A stretch of DNA of 64,000 nucleotides. It comes from Catenulispora sp. GP43 (GTDB lineage: Bacteria > Actinomycetota > Actinomycetes > Streptomycetales > Catenulisporaceae). Position 1 is the first letter of the stretch; each line of letters starts with the position of its first letter. Where the stretch lies: assembly GCF_041260665.1 (NCBI RefSeq), contig NZ_JBGCCT010000032.1, forward strand, positions 62,001 through 126,000, in the 5' to 3' direction. Of this stretch, positions 26,034 through 35,507 are shown one piece after another. Both the position numbers and the translations under genes were made by a program. Below the pieces are notes generated by a model. It had not been told where the DNA came from and made no database searches. It worked only from the letters and a program-made list of their open reading frames with translations.

Positions 26034-29000
26034 CCCTCCGAAGAGGAGACCAGCTCGAAGGTCGCCATGCTGTTGAGACCTTCCCAATCTGAGACCGTGT
26101 ATGCCCCGGGCAGCTCGGGGACCTCCTGCAGGATGCCGCTGCGGATCCCGGCTTCGATTCCTCCTTGCAGGCGGATGCCGACGACGCCGGTGCTTTCCGA
26201 AAGAGATGGATTCACCGTGGCGAATATCTCGGCATCCGATTTGTTCGTCGTGGTCCAGAACACATCGCCACCGCCCTTAAGCCGCGCAGCCTGCTGATCC
26301 AGTCCGTTGTCCACAATGCTCTGGGCACTGTCCAGATCGGTGCCGTGGTAGAGGTCTGGTGCGCTGCCGTCGCCTTCGCCGCATTGCAGCCCGAGCGGGT
26401 CCGTCCAGGTCAGCGGGTTGGGGACGTACGCGTGGTCGTTCGGCGCGGGAGCCAGGCCGAGCGGGTCGGGCGTGAGGTAGGCGCCGGTCTCCGGGCTGTA
26501 GTAGCGATGCAGGTTGTAGTGCAGGCCCGTCTCCGGGTCGTGGTACTGGCCGGGGAAGCGCAGCGGGCAGTCGAGGTCGTCTTCGGTGGCGGTCGCGGTG
26601 GTCCGGCCCCAGACGGTCGTGGTGGTGTGCCAGGCGACGCGGCCGTCGGGGGTGACCAGCTCGGTGGGGGTTCCGACGAGGTCGGTGACGATGGCGTGGA
26701 AGGCCTCGTCGACGTCCTCCTGATCGGCCGCCGCCACGGCTGTCGTCCGGCGGCGCTGGGCCGCGGGCCGGTAGGTGCCGGGGTCGTAGTCCCAGGTCAG
26801 GATGACGACGCTGCCGTCGGGCCGGGACGTGTGCTCCTCGGCCAGGCGGGGGCCGTCCCAGACGAACACGGTGTGCTCGCCGGCGTCCTCGCCGTCGGCC
26901 ACGCGATGCTTGCCGATGCGGCGGCCGGCCGGATCGTAGGCGTAGCGCCAGGTACCGTCGTCCGGCGTGTCGGCCTGGACCAGGCGGTCCTCGCTGTCCC
27001 AGGTGTAGCGCCACGTTCTGCGGCGGCCGTCGAGTGTGCGGCGGGTGGTGCGGACGACCCGGCCGGCGCTGTCGTATTCGTGGTGGGTCCGGCCGGCGCG
27101 CCGGATCAGGGTTCTGGTGGCGGGGGCCTGCTGGGCCCGCTCGGCCCGCTCGGCGTGCTCTGGGTCGGCATCAGCGGTGCTCAGGTTCCCGAACGCGTCA
27201 TAGGCGTACGTCTCGTTCCAGTCCCGGCCGGTGACGCCGGTCGGACGGCCTGCGAGGTCGGACGCGATGCGCCGCGTCCCGCGCAGACTGTCCTGGATCT
27301 CCTCCGGAACCCCGTCGGGCCGCCAAGCCCAAGAGCGGTCGAACACGGAGGAGTCCCCGGTGCCGAGCCGTTGCGCGGTCAAGCGCCCGGCCTGGTCGTA
27401 GCCGCGCGTCAGCCACGTCTCGGGGCCGAGAAGCCGTCGATCCTCTCGGCCCGCGGCATCGAAGGCGAAGGCCAGGTGGTGGGCGCCGGCGGTCAGTTCG
27501 GCCGGACGCCCCGCGGCATCGAAGCGCCACACCGACTCGGCACCGGAGGCTGTGGTCCGGCCGACGCGGCGGCCGGCCGGGTCGTAGCGGTAGGACGAGG
27601 AGCGGCCGTCGACCGTCTCGGCCACGACCCGGCCCAGGACGTCCCGCTCGAAGGCCAGGCTGGTGCCCATCCCGGTCGCCGACGCCAGGCGTCCCGCCTC
27701 GTCGTAGCAGTACTCGTACTCGCCCTCCGCCGAGGTGCGGGTCAGGACCCGGCCCGAGGCGTCACGCCGGAAGCCGATCCGCTGCCCGGTCCCGGTGGTG
27801 CGCGCGGTGAGGCGGCCCGCGGCGTCGTACTCGTAGCCGAGCCGGCGGCCGGTGAAATCGGTCTCGCCGGTCAGCCGGCCCGCCGGATCGTAGGCGTAGT
27901 CCCAGCCGGCCCCGGCGGGATTGATGACCCGCAGCAGCCGCTGCTCGCTGTCGTAGGCGAAGGTGTGCCGGACGCCGTCCGGCCCGGTCCGCGCCACGAG
28001 CGTGTCCAGCGGCCCCGGTTCGAAGACGGTGGTGGCGCCGATCGGGTTCGTGACCTTCAGCAGCCGCCCGTCGGCGTCGTGCTCCCAGCGGGTGGTCGCG
28101 CCGTCGGGACCAGTCCGGGAGAGCAGTCGGCCCTCGGTGCTCCAGTCCAGCACGGTGACCGCGCCCGAGCCGTCGGCCATCCGCGTCACCCGGCCCGAAG
28201 CATCCCGCGTCGCGGTGACCACGCAGCCGACCGGATCCGTCACCTGGATCGGCAGCCCCGCGTCATCGGTGGTGTAGCGCGTGGCGGCGCCCAACGGATC
28301 CACCACAGCCGCCAGGGCGCCGCGCGCGTCGTATTCGATGGTCGTCGTGGCACCAGACGGGTCGGTCGCCGAGACCAGGTTCCCCGCGTCGTCATAGCCG
28401 CGGCGCCAGTCGGCACCGTCCATGCCGACCGCGTGGACGACGCGGTGGAAGCCGTCGTACTCCAGGACGGTGACGGCTCCGTCGGGCATCGTGATGCGCC
28501 GCGCGTCCCCGGCCGCGTCACGCTCGAACGTCGTCGTGCCGCCGAGGGCATCGGTGCGGGACAGGATCCTGCCGTAGGCGTCGTAGGCGACGGTCGTGGT
28601 GTTGCCGAGGGGATCGGTTTCGGAAGTGATGTGGCCGTTCTCGTCATAGCAGTACGTGCGGACGTCGCCGAGGGAGTCCGTCACCGCCGTCGTACGGTTC
28701 GCCGGGTCGTAGGCGAAGGATCCGGCCAGCAACTCCCCCTCGCCGCGCACGACCCGGCCGAGACGGTCGTAGACGTACTCGTAGCGGAAGCCGGAGCGGT
28801 CCTGCCAGGCGGTGATCCGGTCGGTGTCGTCCCACGCGTAGGTGAAGGGCAGGCCGGAGGAGTTGACGACTTCGGTCAGGCGGCCGCGGTGGTCGTAGTG
28901 GAATTCTTTGGCGGCGGCGCCGCGCAGGGCACTGATACGGGGGCCGGCCGGCGTGGCGATGGTGTCGATGTCGACGCGGTAGCCAGGGTGTTCCACGGTG

Positions 29001-30511
29001 GTGGGGGTGCCGTGTTCGTCACGCAGGATCCTGATGCGGTTGCCGTTGCGGTCGGTGATCGCGGTCAGGTCGCGGATCTGGCCGACTTCGGCGGTGTAGT
29101 GCACGGTGTCGAAGTGGCGGGTGTGGCCTGTCGACGGGTCGGTGATCCGGATCTCGTCGGTGTCCCGGTCCCATGCCAGGGGCCAGCGGGCGCCGCGCGC
29201 GGGCAGGGCCTGTTCGCCGTCGGCCGGGATCGGATAGTCCAGGCGCTGGGCGTCGTCGCCGGCGAAGTGGATGCCCGAGTCGTTGACCGACAGCCGCTGG
29301 TCCAGGGTGGAGGACCAGCCGGGACCGAACAGCCGGCCGGTGGTGTAGCCGGAGGCATAGGCACGACGCAGCACCAGCGGCAGCACACCCGGCAACGCGA
29401 CGTCGGTGGCCCCGGTGAGCATCCAGCCGGACACCACGTCCACCGGATCGCGCTCGCAGCTCGCGGGCTCCTTGCCCTCCGCGGTGCGGGCGTCCTCGCC
29501 GACGGAGTTCTCCGCGTCGTCCTCGAACGCGTCGGTGCCGTCCATCTCGGGACCGAGGGCGTCGGCCCCGCCTTCGAGGGCGCCGGCTTCGCCCTCGGCG
29601 TCCTCGGCGGCCGAGCCGAGGAAGCGGCCGCCGACGAAGGTCAGGGCCAGCATTCCGGCGCCGAGCAGCGCGTCGCCCCAGTGGCCCTGCATGGCGTCGC
29701 CGAGCGTGGCCATGGCGGTGCCGGCCAGCGCGATGAGGTTGTCGGCCTCGGCCAGCGCGGCGGTGACCACGTCCACACCGGGGATCCAGGACGTCGCCAG
29801 CGCGAGGATGTCCAGGACCGGGGCCAGCTCGCCGGCGATCTTCCCGATCTCCCCGCCCCACGTGGACAGGTCCTCGCCGACGTGATCCCACCACGACTTG
29901 TTGTGGATGCCGTCGGATTGCGCGTGGTGCAGGGCGCTGGCACAGGCTTTGGCGGCGGCGATGCGGTCGTTGTAGGCGTCGTCGGCCTGCTTGGCCAGCG
30001 CCGCCATCTTGGCTTTGGCGTTGTTCAGATTCGTCTGCGCCGTGTCGTGCGCGGTCTGCGCGTCGGTGACGGCTTTCGGGTCGGGGGATGCGGCCTGGTT
30101 CTTCTGCACCGTCTTCAAATCGGAAGCGGCGTTTGTGGCGTTGGTCGTGGCACGCTGCAGATCGGAATTCGCATCCTGCGCTTGGCGCAAAGCCGTGTCG
30201 GCTTTGGTCTGCGCGGCCTGGAGCAACGGCGCATAAGCCGACAGCGCGTCGGAGGCCTCGCTGTAGGACGTGTACAGCTTCTGCAGACGGCCGGGCAGCG
30301 GGCCATATTTGCCCTTGAAGGCCTCAGCGGTCTGGCCTATCCACTGCATCGCGGCCGTGTCGGAACCGAAGCTGTTCAAACTCCGGTATGCCGACTCGAC
30401 ATCATGAGCGAAATCCCCGAATTCCTTCGCCAGCGCCTGGACCGACTCCACCACGCCCGGAGTCGGGTCCCCGTCCAGACCCAGGATGTCCCAGCCGGTC
30501 GGACGCGCCAT
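26030..30511 (-). CDS. Rhs/YD-repeat polymorphic toxin with WXG-like N-terminus and ADP-ribosyltransferase-like tip
   Basis: A 1493-residue protein. Residues 1-110 are helical with W57-I-G59, like WXG100/ESX export domains; 104-190 is a coiled coil; 245-315 is hydrophobic. A DUF6531-type entry (DPVDVVSGWMLTGATDVALP) starts near 350. From ~560 to ~1290 many YD repeats (YDxxGR) should build the Rhs cage. The core ends with the hallmark LRFPGQYHDPETGLHYNLHRYY and PDPLGL. The tip (~1376-1493) contains LYHGTDLDSAQSIVDNGL (His1389) and FWTTTNKSDAEIFA, resembling ADP-ribosyltransferase toxin folds. GGGGAGG precedes ATG 30511. Type VII-like export and contact killing are inferred; the tip enzyme class is tentative. 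Confidence 0.88.
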   Translation of the reverse strand: MARPTGWDILGLDGDPTPGVVESVQALAKEFGDFAHDVESAYRSLNSFGSDTAAMQWIGQTAEAFKGKYGPLPGRLQKLYTSYSEASDALSAYAPLLQAAQTKADTALRQAQDANSDLQRATTNATNAASDLKTVQKNQAASPDPKAVTDAQTAHDTAQTNLNNAKAKMAALAKQADDAYNDRIAAAKACASALHHAQSDGIHNKSWWDHVGEDLSTWGGEIGKIAGELAPVLDILALATSWIPGVDVVTAALAEADNLIALAGTAMATLGDAMQGHWGDALLGAGMLALTFVGGRFLGSAAEDAEGEAGALEGGADALGPEMDGTDAFEDDAENSVGEDARTAEGKEPASCERDPVDVVSGWMLTGATDVALPGVLPLVLRRAYASGYTTGRLFGPGWSSTLDQRLSVNDSGIHFAGDDAQRLDYPIPADGEQALPARGARWPLAWDRDTDEIRITDPSTGHTRHFDTVHYTAEVGQIRDLTAITDRNGNRIRILRDEHGTPTTVEHPGYRVDIDTIATPAGPRISALRGAAAKEFHYDHRGRLTEVVNSSGLPFTYAWDDTDRITAWQDRSGFRYEYVYDRLGRVVRGEGELLAGSFAYDPANRTTAVTDSLGDVRTYCYDENGHITSETDPLGNTTTVAYDAYGRILSRTDALGGTTTFERDAAGDARRITMPDGAVTVLEYDGFHRVVHAVGMDGADWRRGYDDAGNLVSATDPSGATTTIEYDARGALAAVVDPLGAATRYTTDDAGLPIQVTDPVGCVVTATRDASGRVTRMADGSGAVTVLDWSTEGRLLSRTGPDGATTRWEHDADGRLLKVTNPIGATTVFEPGPLDTLVARTGPDGVRHTFAYDSEQRLLRVINPAGAGWDYAYDPAGRLTGETDFTGRRLGYEYDAAGRLTARTTGTGQRIGFRRDASGRVLTRTSAEGEYEYCYDEAGRLASATGMGTSLAFERDVLGRVVAETVDGRSSSYRYDPAGRRVGRTTASGAESVWRFDAAGRPAELTAGAHHLAFAFDAAGREDRRLLGPETWLTRGYDQAGRLTAQRLGTGDSSVFDRSWAWRPDGVPEEIQDSLRGTRRIASDLAGRPTGVTGRDWNETYAYDAFGNLSTADADPEHAERAERAQQAPATRTLIRRAGRTHHEYDSAGRVVRTTRRTLDGRRRTWRYTWDSEDRLVQADTPDDGTWRYAYDPAGRRIGKHRVADGEDAGEHTVFVWDGPRLAEEHTSRPDGSVVILTWDYDPGTYRPAAQRRRTTAVAAADQEDVDEAFHAIVTDLVGTPTELVTPDGRVAWHTTTTVWGRTTATATEDDLDCPLRFPGQYHDPETGLHYNLHRYYSPETGAYLTPDPLGLAPAPNDHAYVPNPLTWTDPLGLQCGEGDGSAPDLYHGTDLDSAQSIVDNGLDQQAARLKGGGDVFWTTTNKSDAEIFATVNPSLSESTGVVGIRLQGGIEAGIRSGILQEVPELPGAYTVSDWEGLNSMATFELVSSSEG

Positions 30512-30662
30512 AGCAAAGCCTCCCCGCCTGGGCACCCGTTGCAAACCCACCTACGCTGCTGCTCAGGACCCTGAGTGTAAGAGAGGTTCAGTGACTTGGT
30601 AACCCCGAAGCATTGATCGATTACTCAGGGTCGTGAAGAAAGGGTCGCGGGTATTCGAGCAC

Positions 30663-30696
30663 GTATGGCCCCTCCGCAGTTCCGGAGGGGCCATAC
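30663..30696. terminator. Terminator downstream of the GH74 gene
   Basis: A perfect 14-bp stem (left arm GTATGGCCCCTCCG) with a 6-base loop, 15 bases past the GH74 stop on the minus strand. On the plus strand it is followed by CTTTCCC. Confidence 0.8.
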
Positions 30697-30710
30697 CTTT
30701 CCCGTGCCGG

Positions 30711-33494
30711 TCAGGTGCAAGTCGTACCATTCACGGAAAAGGCTGTCGGACTGGTGTCGCTCGCCGTCCAGGTGCCCTGTACGCCGAACGACGCCGACGA
30801 TCCGGCGGCCACGGAACCGTTGTAGGCCATGTTCGTGGCGCTGACCGAGGTTCCGGTCTGGGTCGCCGTGGCGTTCCAGGCGTTGGTGATCTTCTGGTCG
30901 CCGGGGTAGGTCCAGGTGACCGTCCAGGCGGTCCACGGGGTCGCGCCGGTGTCGGCGACCGTGATGTTCGCGGTGTAGCCGCCGCCCCACTCGCTCGCCT
31001 TGGTGTAGGTCACGTGGCAGGCGCCGGCCGGAGCGCTGGACGAGGATGACGTGCTGGGCGTGGTTGAGGGAGTGGTCGATGGCGCCGTGGATGGCGTGGT
31101 CGAGGGAGACGAAGAAGAAGTCGTCCCCGACCCCGTCAGAGCCCCGTACACGATCCCGCGACCGTTCGTCCCGACGTAGACGCGACCGTAGACCCGGGGG
31201 TCACCGGTGATCGCCGCACCGATGTTGCCCCACTGGTGCTGGTCGTCATTGATCCGGGTCCAGGTGGTGCCGTAGTCGTCGGAGCGGAAGATGCCGCGGA
31301 CGCCGCCGATCTCGGCGATCGTGTACAGCGCCTTGTTCATGTGCCCGGGAGCCGGCGCCCCGAAGCCGATGTTGTCGGCCTGTTGCACGTTCGCCAGCTT
31401 GGTCCAGGTCGCCCCGGAGTCGGTGGAGTGCCACAGCCCGTAGGCCCCGGACGTCGAGCCTCCGGCCAGCCACAGGTCGCCCTCCGTGCCGGGGACCGCG
31501 TGGAACTGGGCGCTTCCCGACGTCCCGGAGGGCAGGTTCGTCGCGGCCGAAGCGGTGAAGGTCTTGCCGCCGTCGGTGCTGACGTAGAACGTGCCGGTGG
31601 CGTAGGAGAACCCGTAGAACTTCTTCGGATTCACCCGGTCGCTGCGCACCTGCGCGCCGGCCGGGATCCCCGTCGAGGCGGTCCAGGAACTCCCGGTCGT
31701 CGTCGTGTAGTTCACCCCCGCGCCGGTCGGCGACCAAACCGTGGCACTGCCGTCCGCGGCCATCGCGACGGTGCCGTCGGCGGTGACGCCCGACGGCTGC
31801 GACGACGCGGCGTACCAGTCGGCGCCGTCGTCGGAGGAGAACGCCGCCGAGTTCACCGTCGAGCTGCCGTCGCCGACGCGGACCACGTCGTTCGGGTTCG
31901 ACTCGGCGTAGTCGATGCTCGTGGAGGTGCCCCAGTCAGGGCTCTGATACATCAGGGACGGGACCTTGGTCAGGTCCGTGTGCCGGAAGCCGTCCACGTC
32001 ACCGAGCGCGGACAGCAGCGGCGCCCCGGACGGCGGCGAGATCAGGTCGTTGACCGCCGTCTCCTCGATCCCCTGCGCCATCACCGAGATCTTCACCTTG
32101 GACGTACCGGTGCCGGCGGAGTCCCAGGCCGTCAGGTTCGTGGTGCCGTACAACGTCGCGCCGGTGCCGAACATCATGCGGTCGCTGTTGAACGGGTCGA
32201 TCGCCAGCCCCTCGCTCATCCACCCCAGCTTCGGCGTCTCCTCCGGCGGCGAGGGGTTGTTGCCCCACGAGAGCCACGGCGAGGCGGACACGTCCAGCGT
32301 GTACTTGTCGACGCGGTTCGGATAACCGTTGTAGGACCAGGCGTTCGTCCAGGTCGCGCCGCCGTCGGTGGAGCGGTAGATGTACGTGTCCGGCCACCAC
32401 GAGCTGTAGCCGGTGACCATGATGGTGTTCGGGTGCTGCTGGTCGATGGCCAGTCCGCTGTAGCCGTAGTAGTCGTTCGAGGTGTCGCTGGACTTCACCG
32501 GGCTGATCTGGGTCCAGGTGCCGGAGGCGATCGCGTACTTCCACACGTCGCCGGAGCTGCCGTCGTACGGTCCACCCTTGTTGCTGGTCGTGATGTACAG
32601 ATAGCCACCGGTCGGGTCCACCAGGCCCTTGTGCGCGAGGAAGCCGGTCGGCTGTCCGGCGACCCGGCTCCAGGTCGCGCCGCCGTCGGTCGACTCGTAG
32701 ACCGTGTTCTGCAGGTCCGCGACGCCGACGAAGATGGTCTTGGTCGGCGTCCCCGCGGCGCCGGTCGTCCCGGAGGCCTTGTCGAAGGCGACCCACGCGA
32801 CGCCCTGGTTGTCCGAGAGGTAGCCGGTGGTGTCGGTCGAGTCCTGGACGTAGTTCCCGACGTTCGGAAACGCCGTCACCTGAGCCCAGGTCGCACCGTA
32901 GTCAGCGCTCTTCCACAGTCCGTGCCCGCTGGGCATCCCCATGTACAGCACCGCGTCGTCGTTGGGGTCGACCATCAGGCGTTCCCCCATCCCGCGCCCC
33001 GGCATGTTCCCGCCGAGCTTGAACGGAAGGGCCGTCGCGGTCCAGGTGTTTCCCTGGTCGTTGGAGCGCAGGATCGCTCCGTTGTTCGGGTCCCAGCTGT
33101 TGGTGTACATGCCGACGGCCGCGTAGACCCGGTTCGTCTGCACCGGGTCGGCGGCGACCGAGACGACGCCCTGCTCGTTCCAGTTGTTCCAGCCGACCCC
33201 GTCCATCAGCGGCGTCCAGCTGCTCGAACTCTGATTCCAGCGGTACATGCCGCCGATGTCGGTCCGGGCGTAGACGACGTTCTGCGCGCCGGGGTTGAAC
33301 ACGATGTCCGGCACGAAGCCGCCGCCGACGATCGGCACGTTCTGCCAGGTGTAGCCGGAGGCGGAGGCAGCGGGCGCCGAGGATACCGCTGCGGCGGAGG
33401 TGCCGCTCAGCGACAGACTGACGGCCCCGAGCCCGGCGACGGCCAGGACCGCACCGAGGACCGCGCTCAAGCCGTTCTTCAAGGTTCTTCGCAT
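30711..33494 (-). CDS. Secreted GH74 xyloglucanase with C-terminal CBM2
   Basis: A 927-residue secreted beta-propeller glycosidase that cuts xyloglucan. The signal peptide covers about residues 1-45 (MRRTLKNGLSAVLGAV...). The catalytic part has many sortilin/BNR-like blades (STDGGATW, SADYGATW) and typical GH74 segments: VPIVGGGFVPDIVFNPG at the start, RTDIGGMYRW, and ALGDVDGFRH. A Ser/Thr/Pro linker at ~785-823 leads to a CBM2 cellulose-binding module with two flanking cysteines (~824-927). ATG 33494 has AGGGGA upstream. It is separated from GH6 by a hairpin, and a 22-base palindrome lies 30-50 bases before its start, so it has its own regulated promoter. Confidence 0.93.
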   Translation of the reverse strand: MRRTLKNGLSAVLGAVLAVAGLGAVSLSLSGTSAAAVSSAPAASASGYTWQNVPIVGGGFVPDIVFNPGAQNVVYARTDIGGMYRWNQSSSSWTPLMDGVGWNNWNEQGVVSVAADPVQTNRVYAAVGMYTNSWDPNNGAILRSNDQGNTWTATALPFKLGGNMPGRGMGERLMVDPNDDAVLYMGMPSGHGLWKSADYGATWAQVTAFPNVGNYVQDSTDTTGYLSDNQGVAWVAFDKASGTTGAAGTPTKTIFVGVADLQNTVYESTDGGATWSRVAGQPTGFLAHKGLVDPTGGYLYITTSNKGGPYDGSSGDVWKYAIASGTWTQISPVKSSDTSNDYYGYSGLAIDQQHPNTIMVTGYSSWWPDTYIYRSTDGGATWTNAWSYNGYPNRVDKYTLDVSASPWLSWGNNPSPPEETPKLGWMSEGLAIDPFNSDRMMFGTGATLYGTTNLTAWDSAGTGTSKVKISVMAQGIEETAVNDLISPPSGAPLLSALGDVDGFRHTDLTKVPSLMYQSPDWGTSTSIDYAESNPNDVVRVGDGSSTVNSAAFSSDDGADWYAASSQPSGVTADGTVAMAADGSATVWSPTGAGVNYTTTTGSSWTASTGIPAGAQVRSDRVNPKKFYGFSYATGTFYVSTDGGKTFTASAATNLPSGTSGSAQFHAVPGTEGDLWLAGGSTSGAYGLWHSTDSGATWTKLANVQQADNIGFGAPAPGHMNKALYTIAEIGGVRGIFRSDDYGTTWTRINDDQHQWGNIGAAITGDPRVYGRVYVGTNGRGIVYGALTGSGTTSSSSPSTTPSTAPSTTPSTTPSTSSSSSAPAGACHVTYTKASEWGGGYTANITVADTGATPWTAWTVTWTYPGDQKITNAWNATATQTGTSVSATNMAYNGSVAAGSSASFGVQGTWTASDTSPTAFSVNGTTCT

Positions 33495-33522
33495 GATTCC
33501 CCTGTCGGATGAGAATGATCGT

Positions 33523-33544
33523 TGTGTCGAAGCGCTTCGACACA
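33523..33544. promoter_or_regulatory. LacI-type operator upstream of GH74
   Basis: A 22-base perfect palindrome with core TGTCGAAGCGCTTCGACA (33525-33542), centred on GCGC as in LacI-family sites (compare CebR-like GAGCGCTC cores). It lies 29 bases upstream of the GH74 ATG, well placed to block transcription. The left half TGTCGAAGCG recurs just before the GH5 gene. Confidence 0.85.
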
Positions 33545-33555
33545 CCTGTCGAAAG

Positions 33556-33583
33556 GGGCCCGGCGCCGCGTGGCACCGGGCCC
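33556..33583. terminator. Terminator downstream of the GH6 gene
   Basis: GGGCCCGG and CCGGGCCC form an 8-bp stem, extended by GCC/GGC after one C-A mismatch, with a GCGT loop. It is 20 bases past the GH6 stop and separates GH6 from the GH74 operator. Confidence 0.7.
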
Positions 33584-33602
33584 GCCCGATCTCACTCAGC
33601 GC

Positions 33603-35483
33603 TTACAGCGCCGGGTAGGCGTTCTCCACCTCCTGCTGGAACTCGGCGGCGAACCACTGGCCGGCCGGCACGTCGCCGGTGCTCAAGGATCCGGTCGAGT
33701 ACGTCCCGCCGTTGCCGTCGGTGTTCGTCCCGTTCGGGTCGCAGTGCGGGTCGCCGTGAGTGTGGCCGGCGCTCGGGTAGTCGCCGTCGGACTCACCCGG
33801 CGGCTTGATCCACACGAAGGCGATGATGTGGTTGGACGCGCCGTAGGGCAACACCGTCGGCCGCGCCCCGATCCCCGCGCCGGCCTGGTTGCACCAGTCC
33901 CCGCGGAACGGCCGCTGATCCACCTTGTTGGCCGCGACATAGCTGTCGACGGTCGTCGGCGAGGAGTTCAGCGACGTCGGCCGGTTCGGGCCGCCCCAGC
34001 CGTTGCGCGAGGTGTCGATGAGCATCCCGACGTTCGGCGAGAAGCCCTGGCCGACCAGTTGGCTGTACATCGCCTGGTCGTAGTCGTACTCGTCGAAGTA
34101 CGGGTTGTACTGGTAGAACTTCGCCGAGTCCAGCGGGTTGCCGCCGACCTGCAGGGTCGAGTTCGGCAGGAAGGGCTCGGTGGTCGGGGTGTAGTTCGCG
34201 GTGTCCGAGATGAAGCCGTCGACGCTGGCCACACCGGCCGTCGTCGCCTTGGCCACCTTGGCGAACTCCTGTGCGGCCGGGCCCATGTTGGAGGACCAGC
34301 CCAGCCACGCCGAGTGCGCGATGTCCACGTAGTTGTAGACGTTGGAGATCGCGTGCAGCTTGTTCAGTGCGTACTCGACGCCCTGCTCGTAGAACGGCGT
34401 CGCGGTCGCGCACGCGGGCTTGCTCTGGTTGGTGACCGCGTTCGGCAGCGAGTCCGGTTCGATGATGGCGACGATCCGGATGCTCGCGTACTTGGGATTG
34501 GCCAGGATCGCCGAGATCGGGTCGATGTACTGCGACTCGTACTCGGTCAGGCCGGCGGCCGTGGCCGGGATCTCACCGTTGGAGGCCAGCGCCGCGCAGT
34601 CCCGGCCCGGCAGGTCGTAGATGACGACCTCGAAGGTCTCCGGGGTCCCGGGCTGCTGCTGGGTCAGCGCCTGGTCCAGGTGCCACTGCAGACCGTGGTG
34701 CACGCTGCCGCTGTCGCCGGCGATCGCCCCGATGTGGTCCATCCAGACCGCGGTCGAGTAGTTCGCCATCTTCGCCTCGGAGGCGGCCAGCGTCGGGTTC
34801 GACGACTGGTCGGCGGCCACCTGGGCGTTGACCTCGCCGGTGTAGTCGGGGCTCAGATACTGCGAGGCGCCGACGAACGGGTTCGCCACGTGCCCGCCTC
34901 CGCCGCCGGTGCTCGGCGTCGTCGAGGGCGTGGTGGAGGGCGTCGTGGAGGGCGTGGTGGACGAGGTCGTCGAAGGGGTGGTCGACGGCGTCGTGGTCGG
35001 CGTGGTGCTCGGGGTGGTCGACGGCGTCGTGGTCGGCGGCGTGGTCCCGCTGCACGTGATGCCGTTGACCGTGAACGAGGTCGGCGCCGCGTTGGTCCCG
35101 GAGTAGGTGAAGTTGCCCGCGGGCGTCACCGATCCGCCGGAGGCCACCGCGCCGTTGTAGGACGCGTTGGTGACGGTGACCGTCCTACCGGACTGCGTCC
35201 AGTTCCCGTTCCAGCCGTTCTGAAGCGTCTGGTTCCCGGCGTAGGAGTAACTGAGCGTCCAGTTCGTCCATGCCGGTCCGTTGTCCGTGATGACGACCTG
35301 CGCGCCGAACCCGCTCCCGGAGTCCCACGTGGTGGAGTACACCGCGGTGCATCCGGCGGCGGTGGCCGCGCTCGAGCTGGTCGTGGTCAGTGCGGCCAGC
35401 CCGCCCGCGACTCCGAGTGTCACAGCGGCGGCGACGAAGGCACTGGTCAATCGTCGCGCTGAGCGATCTCTACCTTGTTCCAT
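33603..35483 (-). CDS. Secreted GH6 cellobiohydrolase with N-terminal CBM2
   Basis: A 626-residue secreted cellulase. A signal peptide (about 1-38) is followed by CBM2 (residues 45-144), a (TTPS)n linker to ~199, and a GH6 catalytic domain. GH6 hallmarks visible are VVIYDLPGRDCAALASNGE, the acid-base region IIEPDSL, and WIKPPGESDG; the C-terminal GQWFAAEFQQEVENAYPAL matches actinobacterial exo-cellulases of the CbhA/Cel6B type. It releases cellobiose from non-reducing ends. It starts 24 bases after GH48 with GAGGAGAGG upstream, so the two are probably co-transcribed. This is the classic synergistic pair acting from opposite chain ends. Confidence 0.94.
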   Translation of the reverse strand: MEQGRDRSARRLTSAFVAAAVTLGVAGGLAALTTTSSSAATAAGCTAVYSTTWDSGSGFGAQVVITDNGPAWTNWTLSYSYAGNQTLQNGWNGNWTQSGRTVTVTNASYNGAVASGGSVTPAGNFTYSGTNAAPTSFTVNGITCSGTTPPTTTPSTTPSTTPTTTPSTTPSTTSSTTPSTTPSTTPSTTPSTGGGGGHVANPFVGASQYLSPDYTGEVNAQVAADQSSNPTLAASEAKMANYSTAVWMDHIGAIAGDSGSVHHGLQWHLDQALTQQQPGTPETFEVVIYDLPGRDCAALASNGEIPATAAGLTEYESQYIDPISAILANPKYASIRIVAIIEPDSLPNAVTNQSKPACATATPFYEQGVEYALNKLHAISNVYNYVDIAHSAWLGWSSNMGPAAQEFAKVAKATTAGVASVDGFISDTANYTPTTEPFLPNSTLQVGGNPLDSAKFYQYNPYFDEYDYDQAMYSQLVGQGFSPNVGMLIDTSRNGWGGPNRPTSLNSSPTTVDSYVAANKVDQRPFRGDWCNQAGAGIGARPTVLPYGASNHIIAFVWIKPPGESDGDYPSAGHTHGDPHCDPNGTNTDGNGGTYSTGSLSTGDVPAGQWFAAEFQQEVENAYPAL

Positions 35484-35507
35484 GATCCTCTCCTCTCTGT
35501 CGGTGTG

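Noticed and set aside
26165-30574. 1469-codon open frame on the plus strand opposite the Rhs gene
   Set aside because: A by-product of GC-rich third positions; Gly/Val/Arg-rich with no domains. The Rhs frame has ribosome site, repeats and family motifs.
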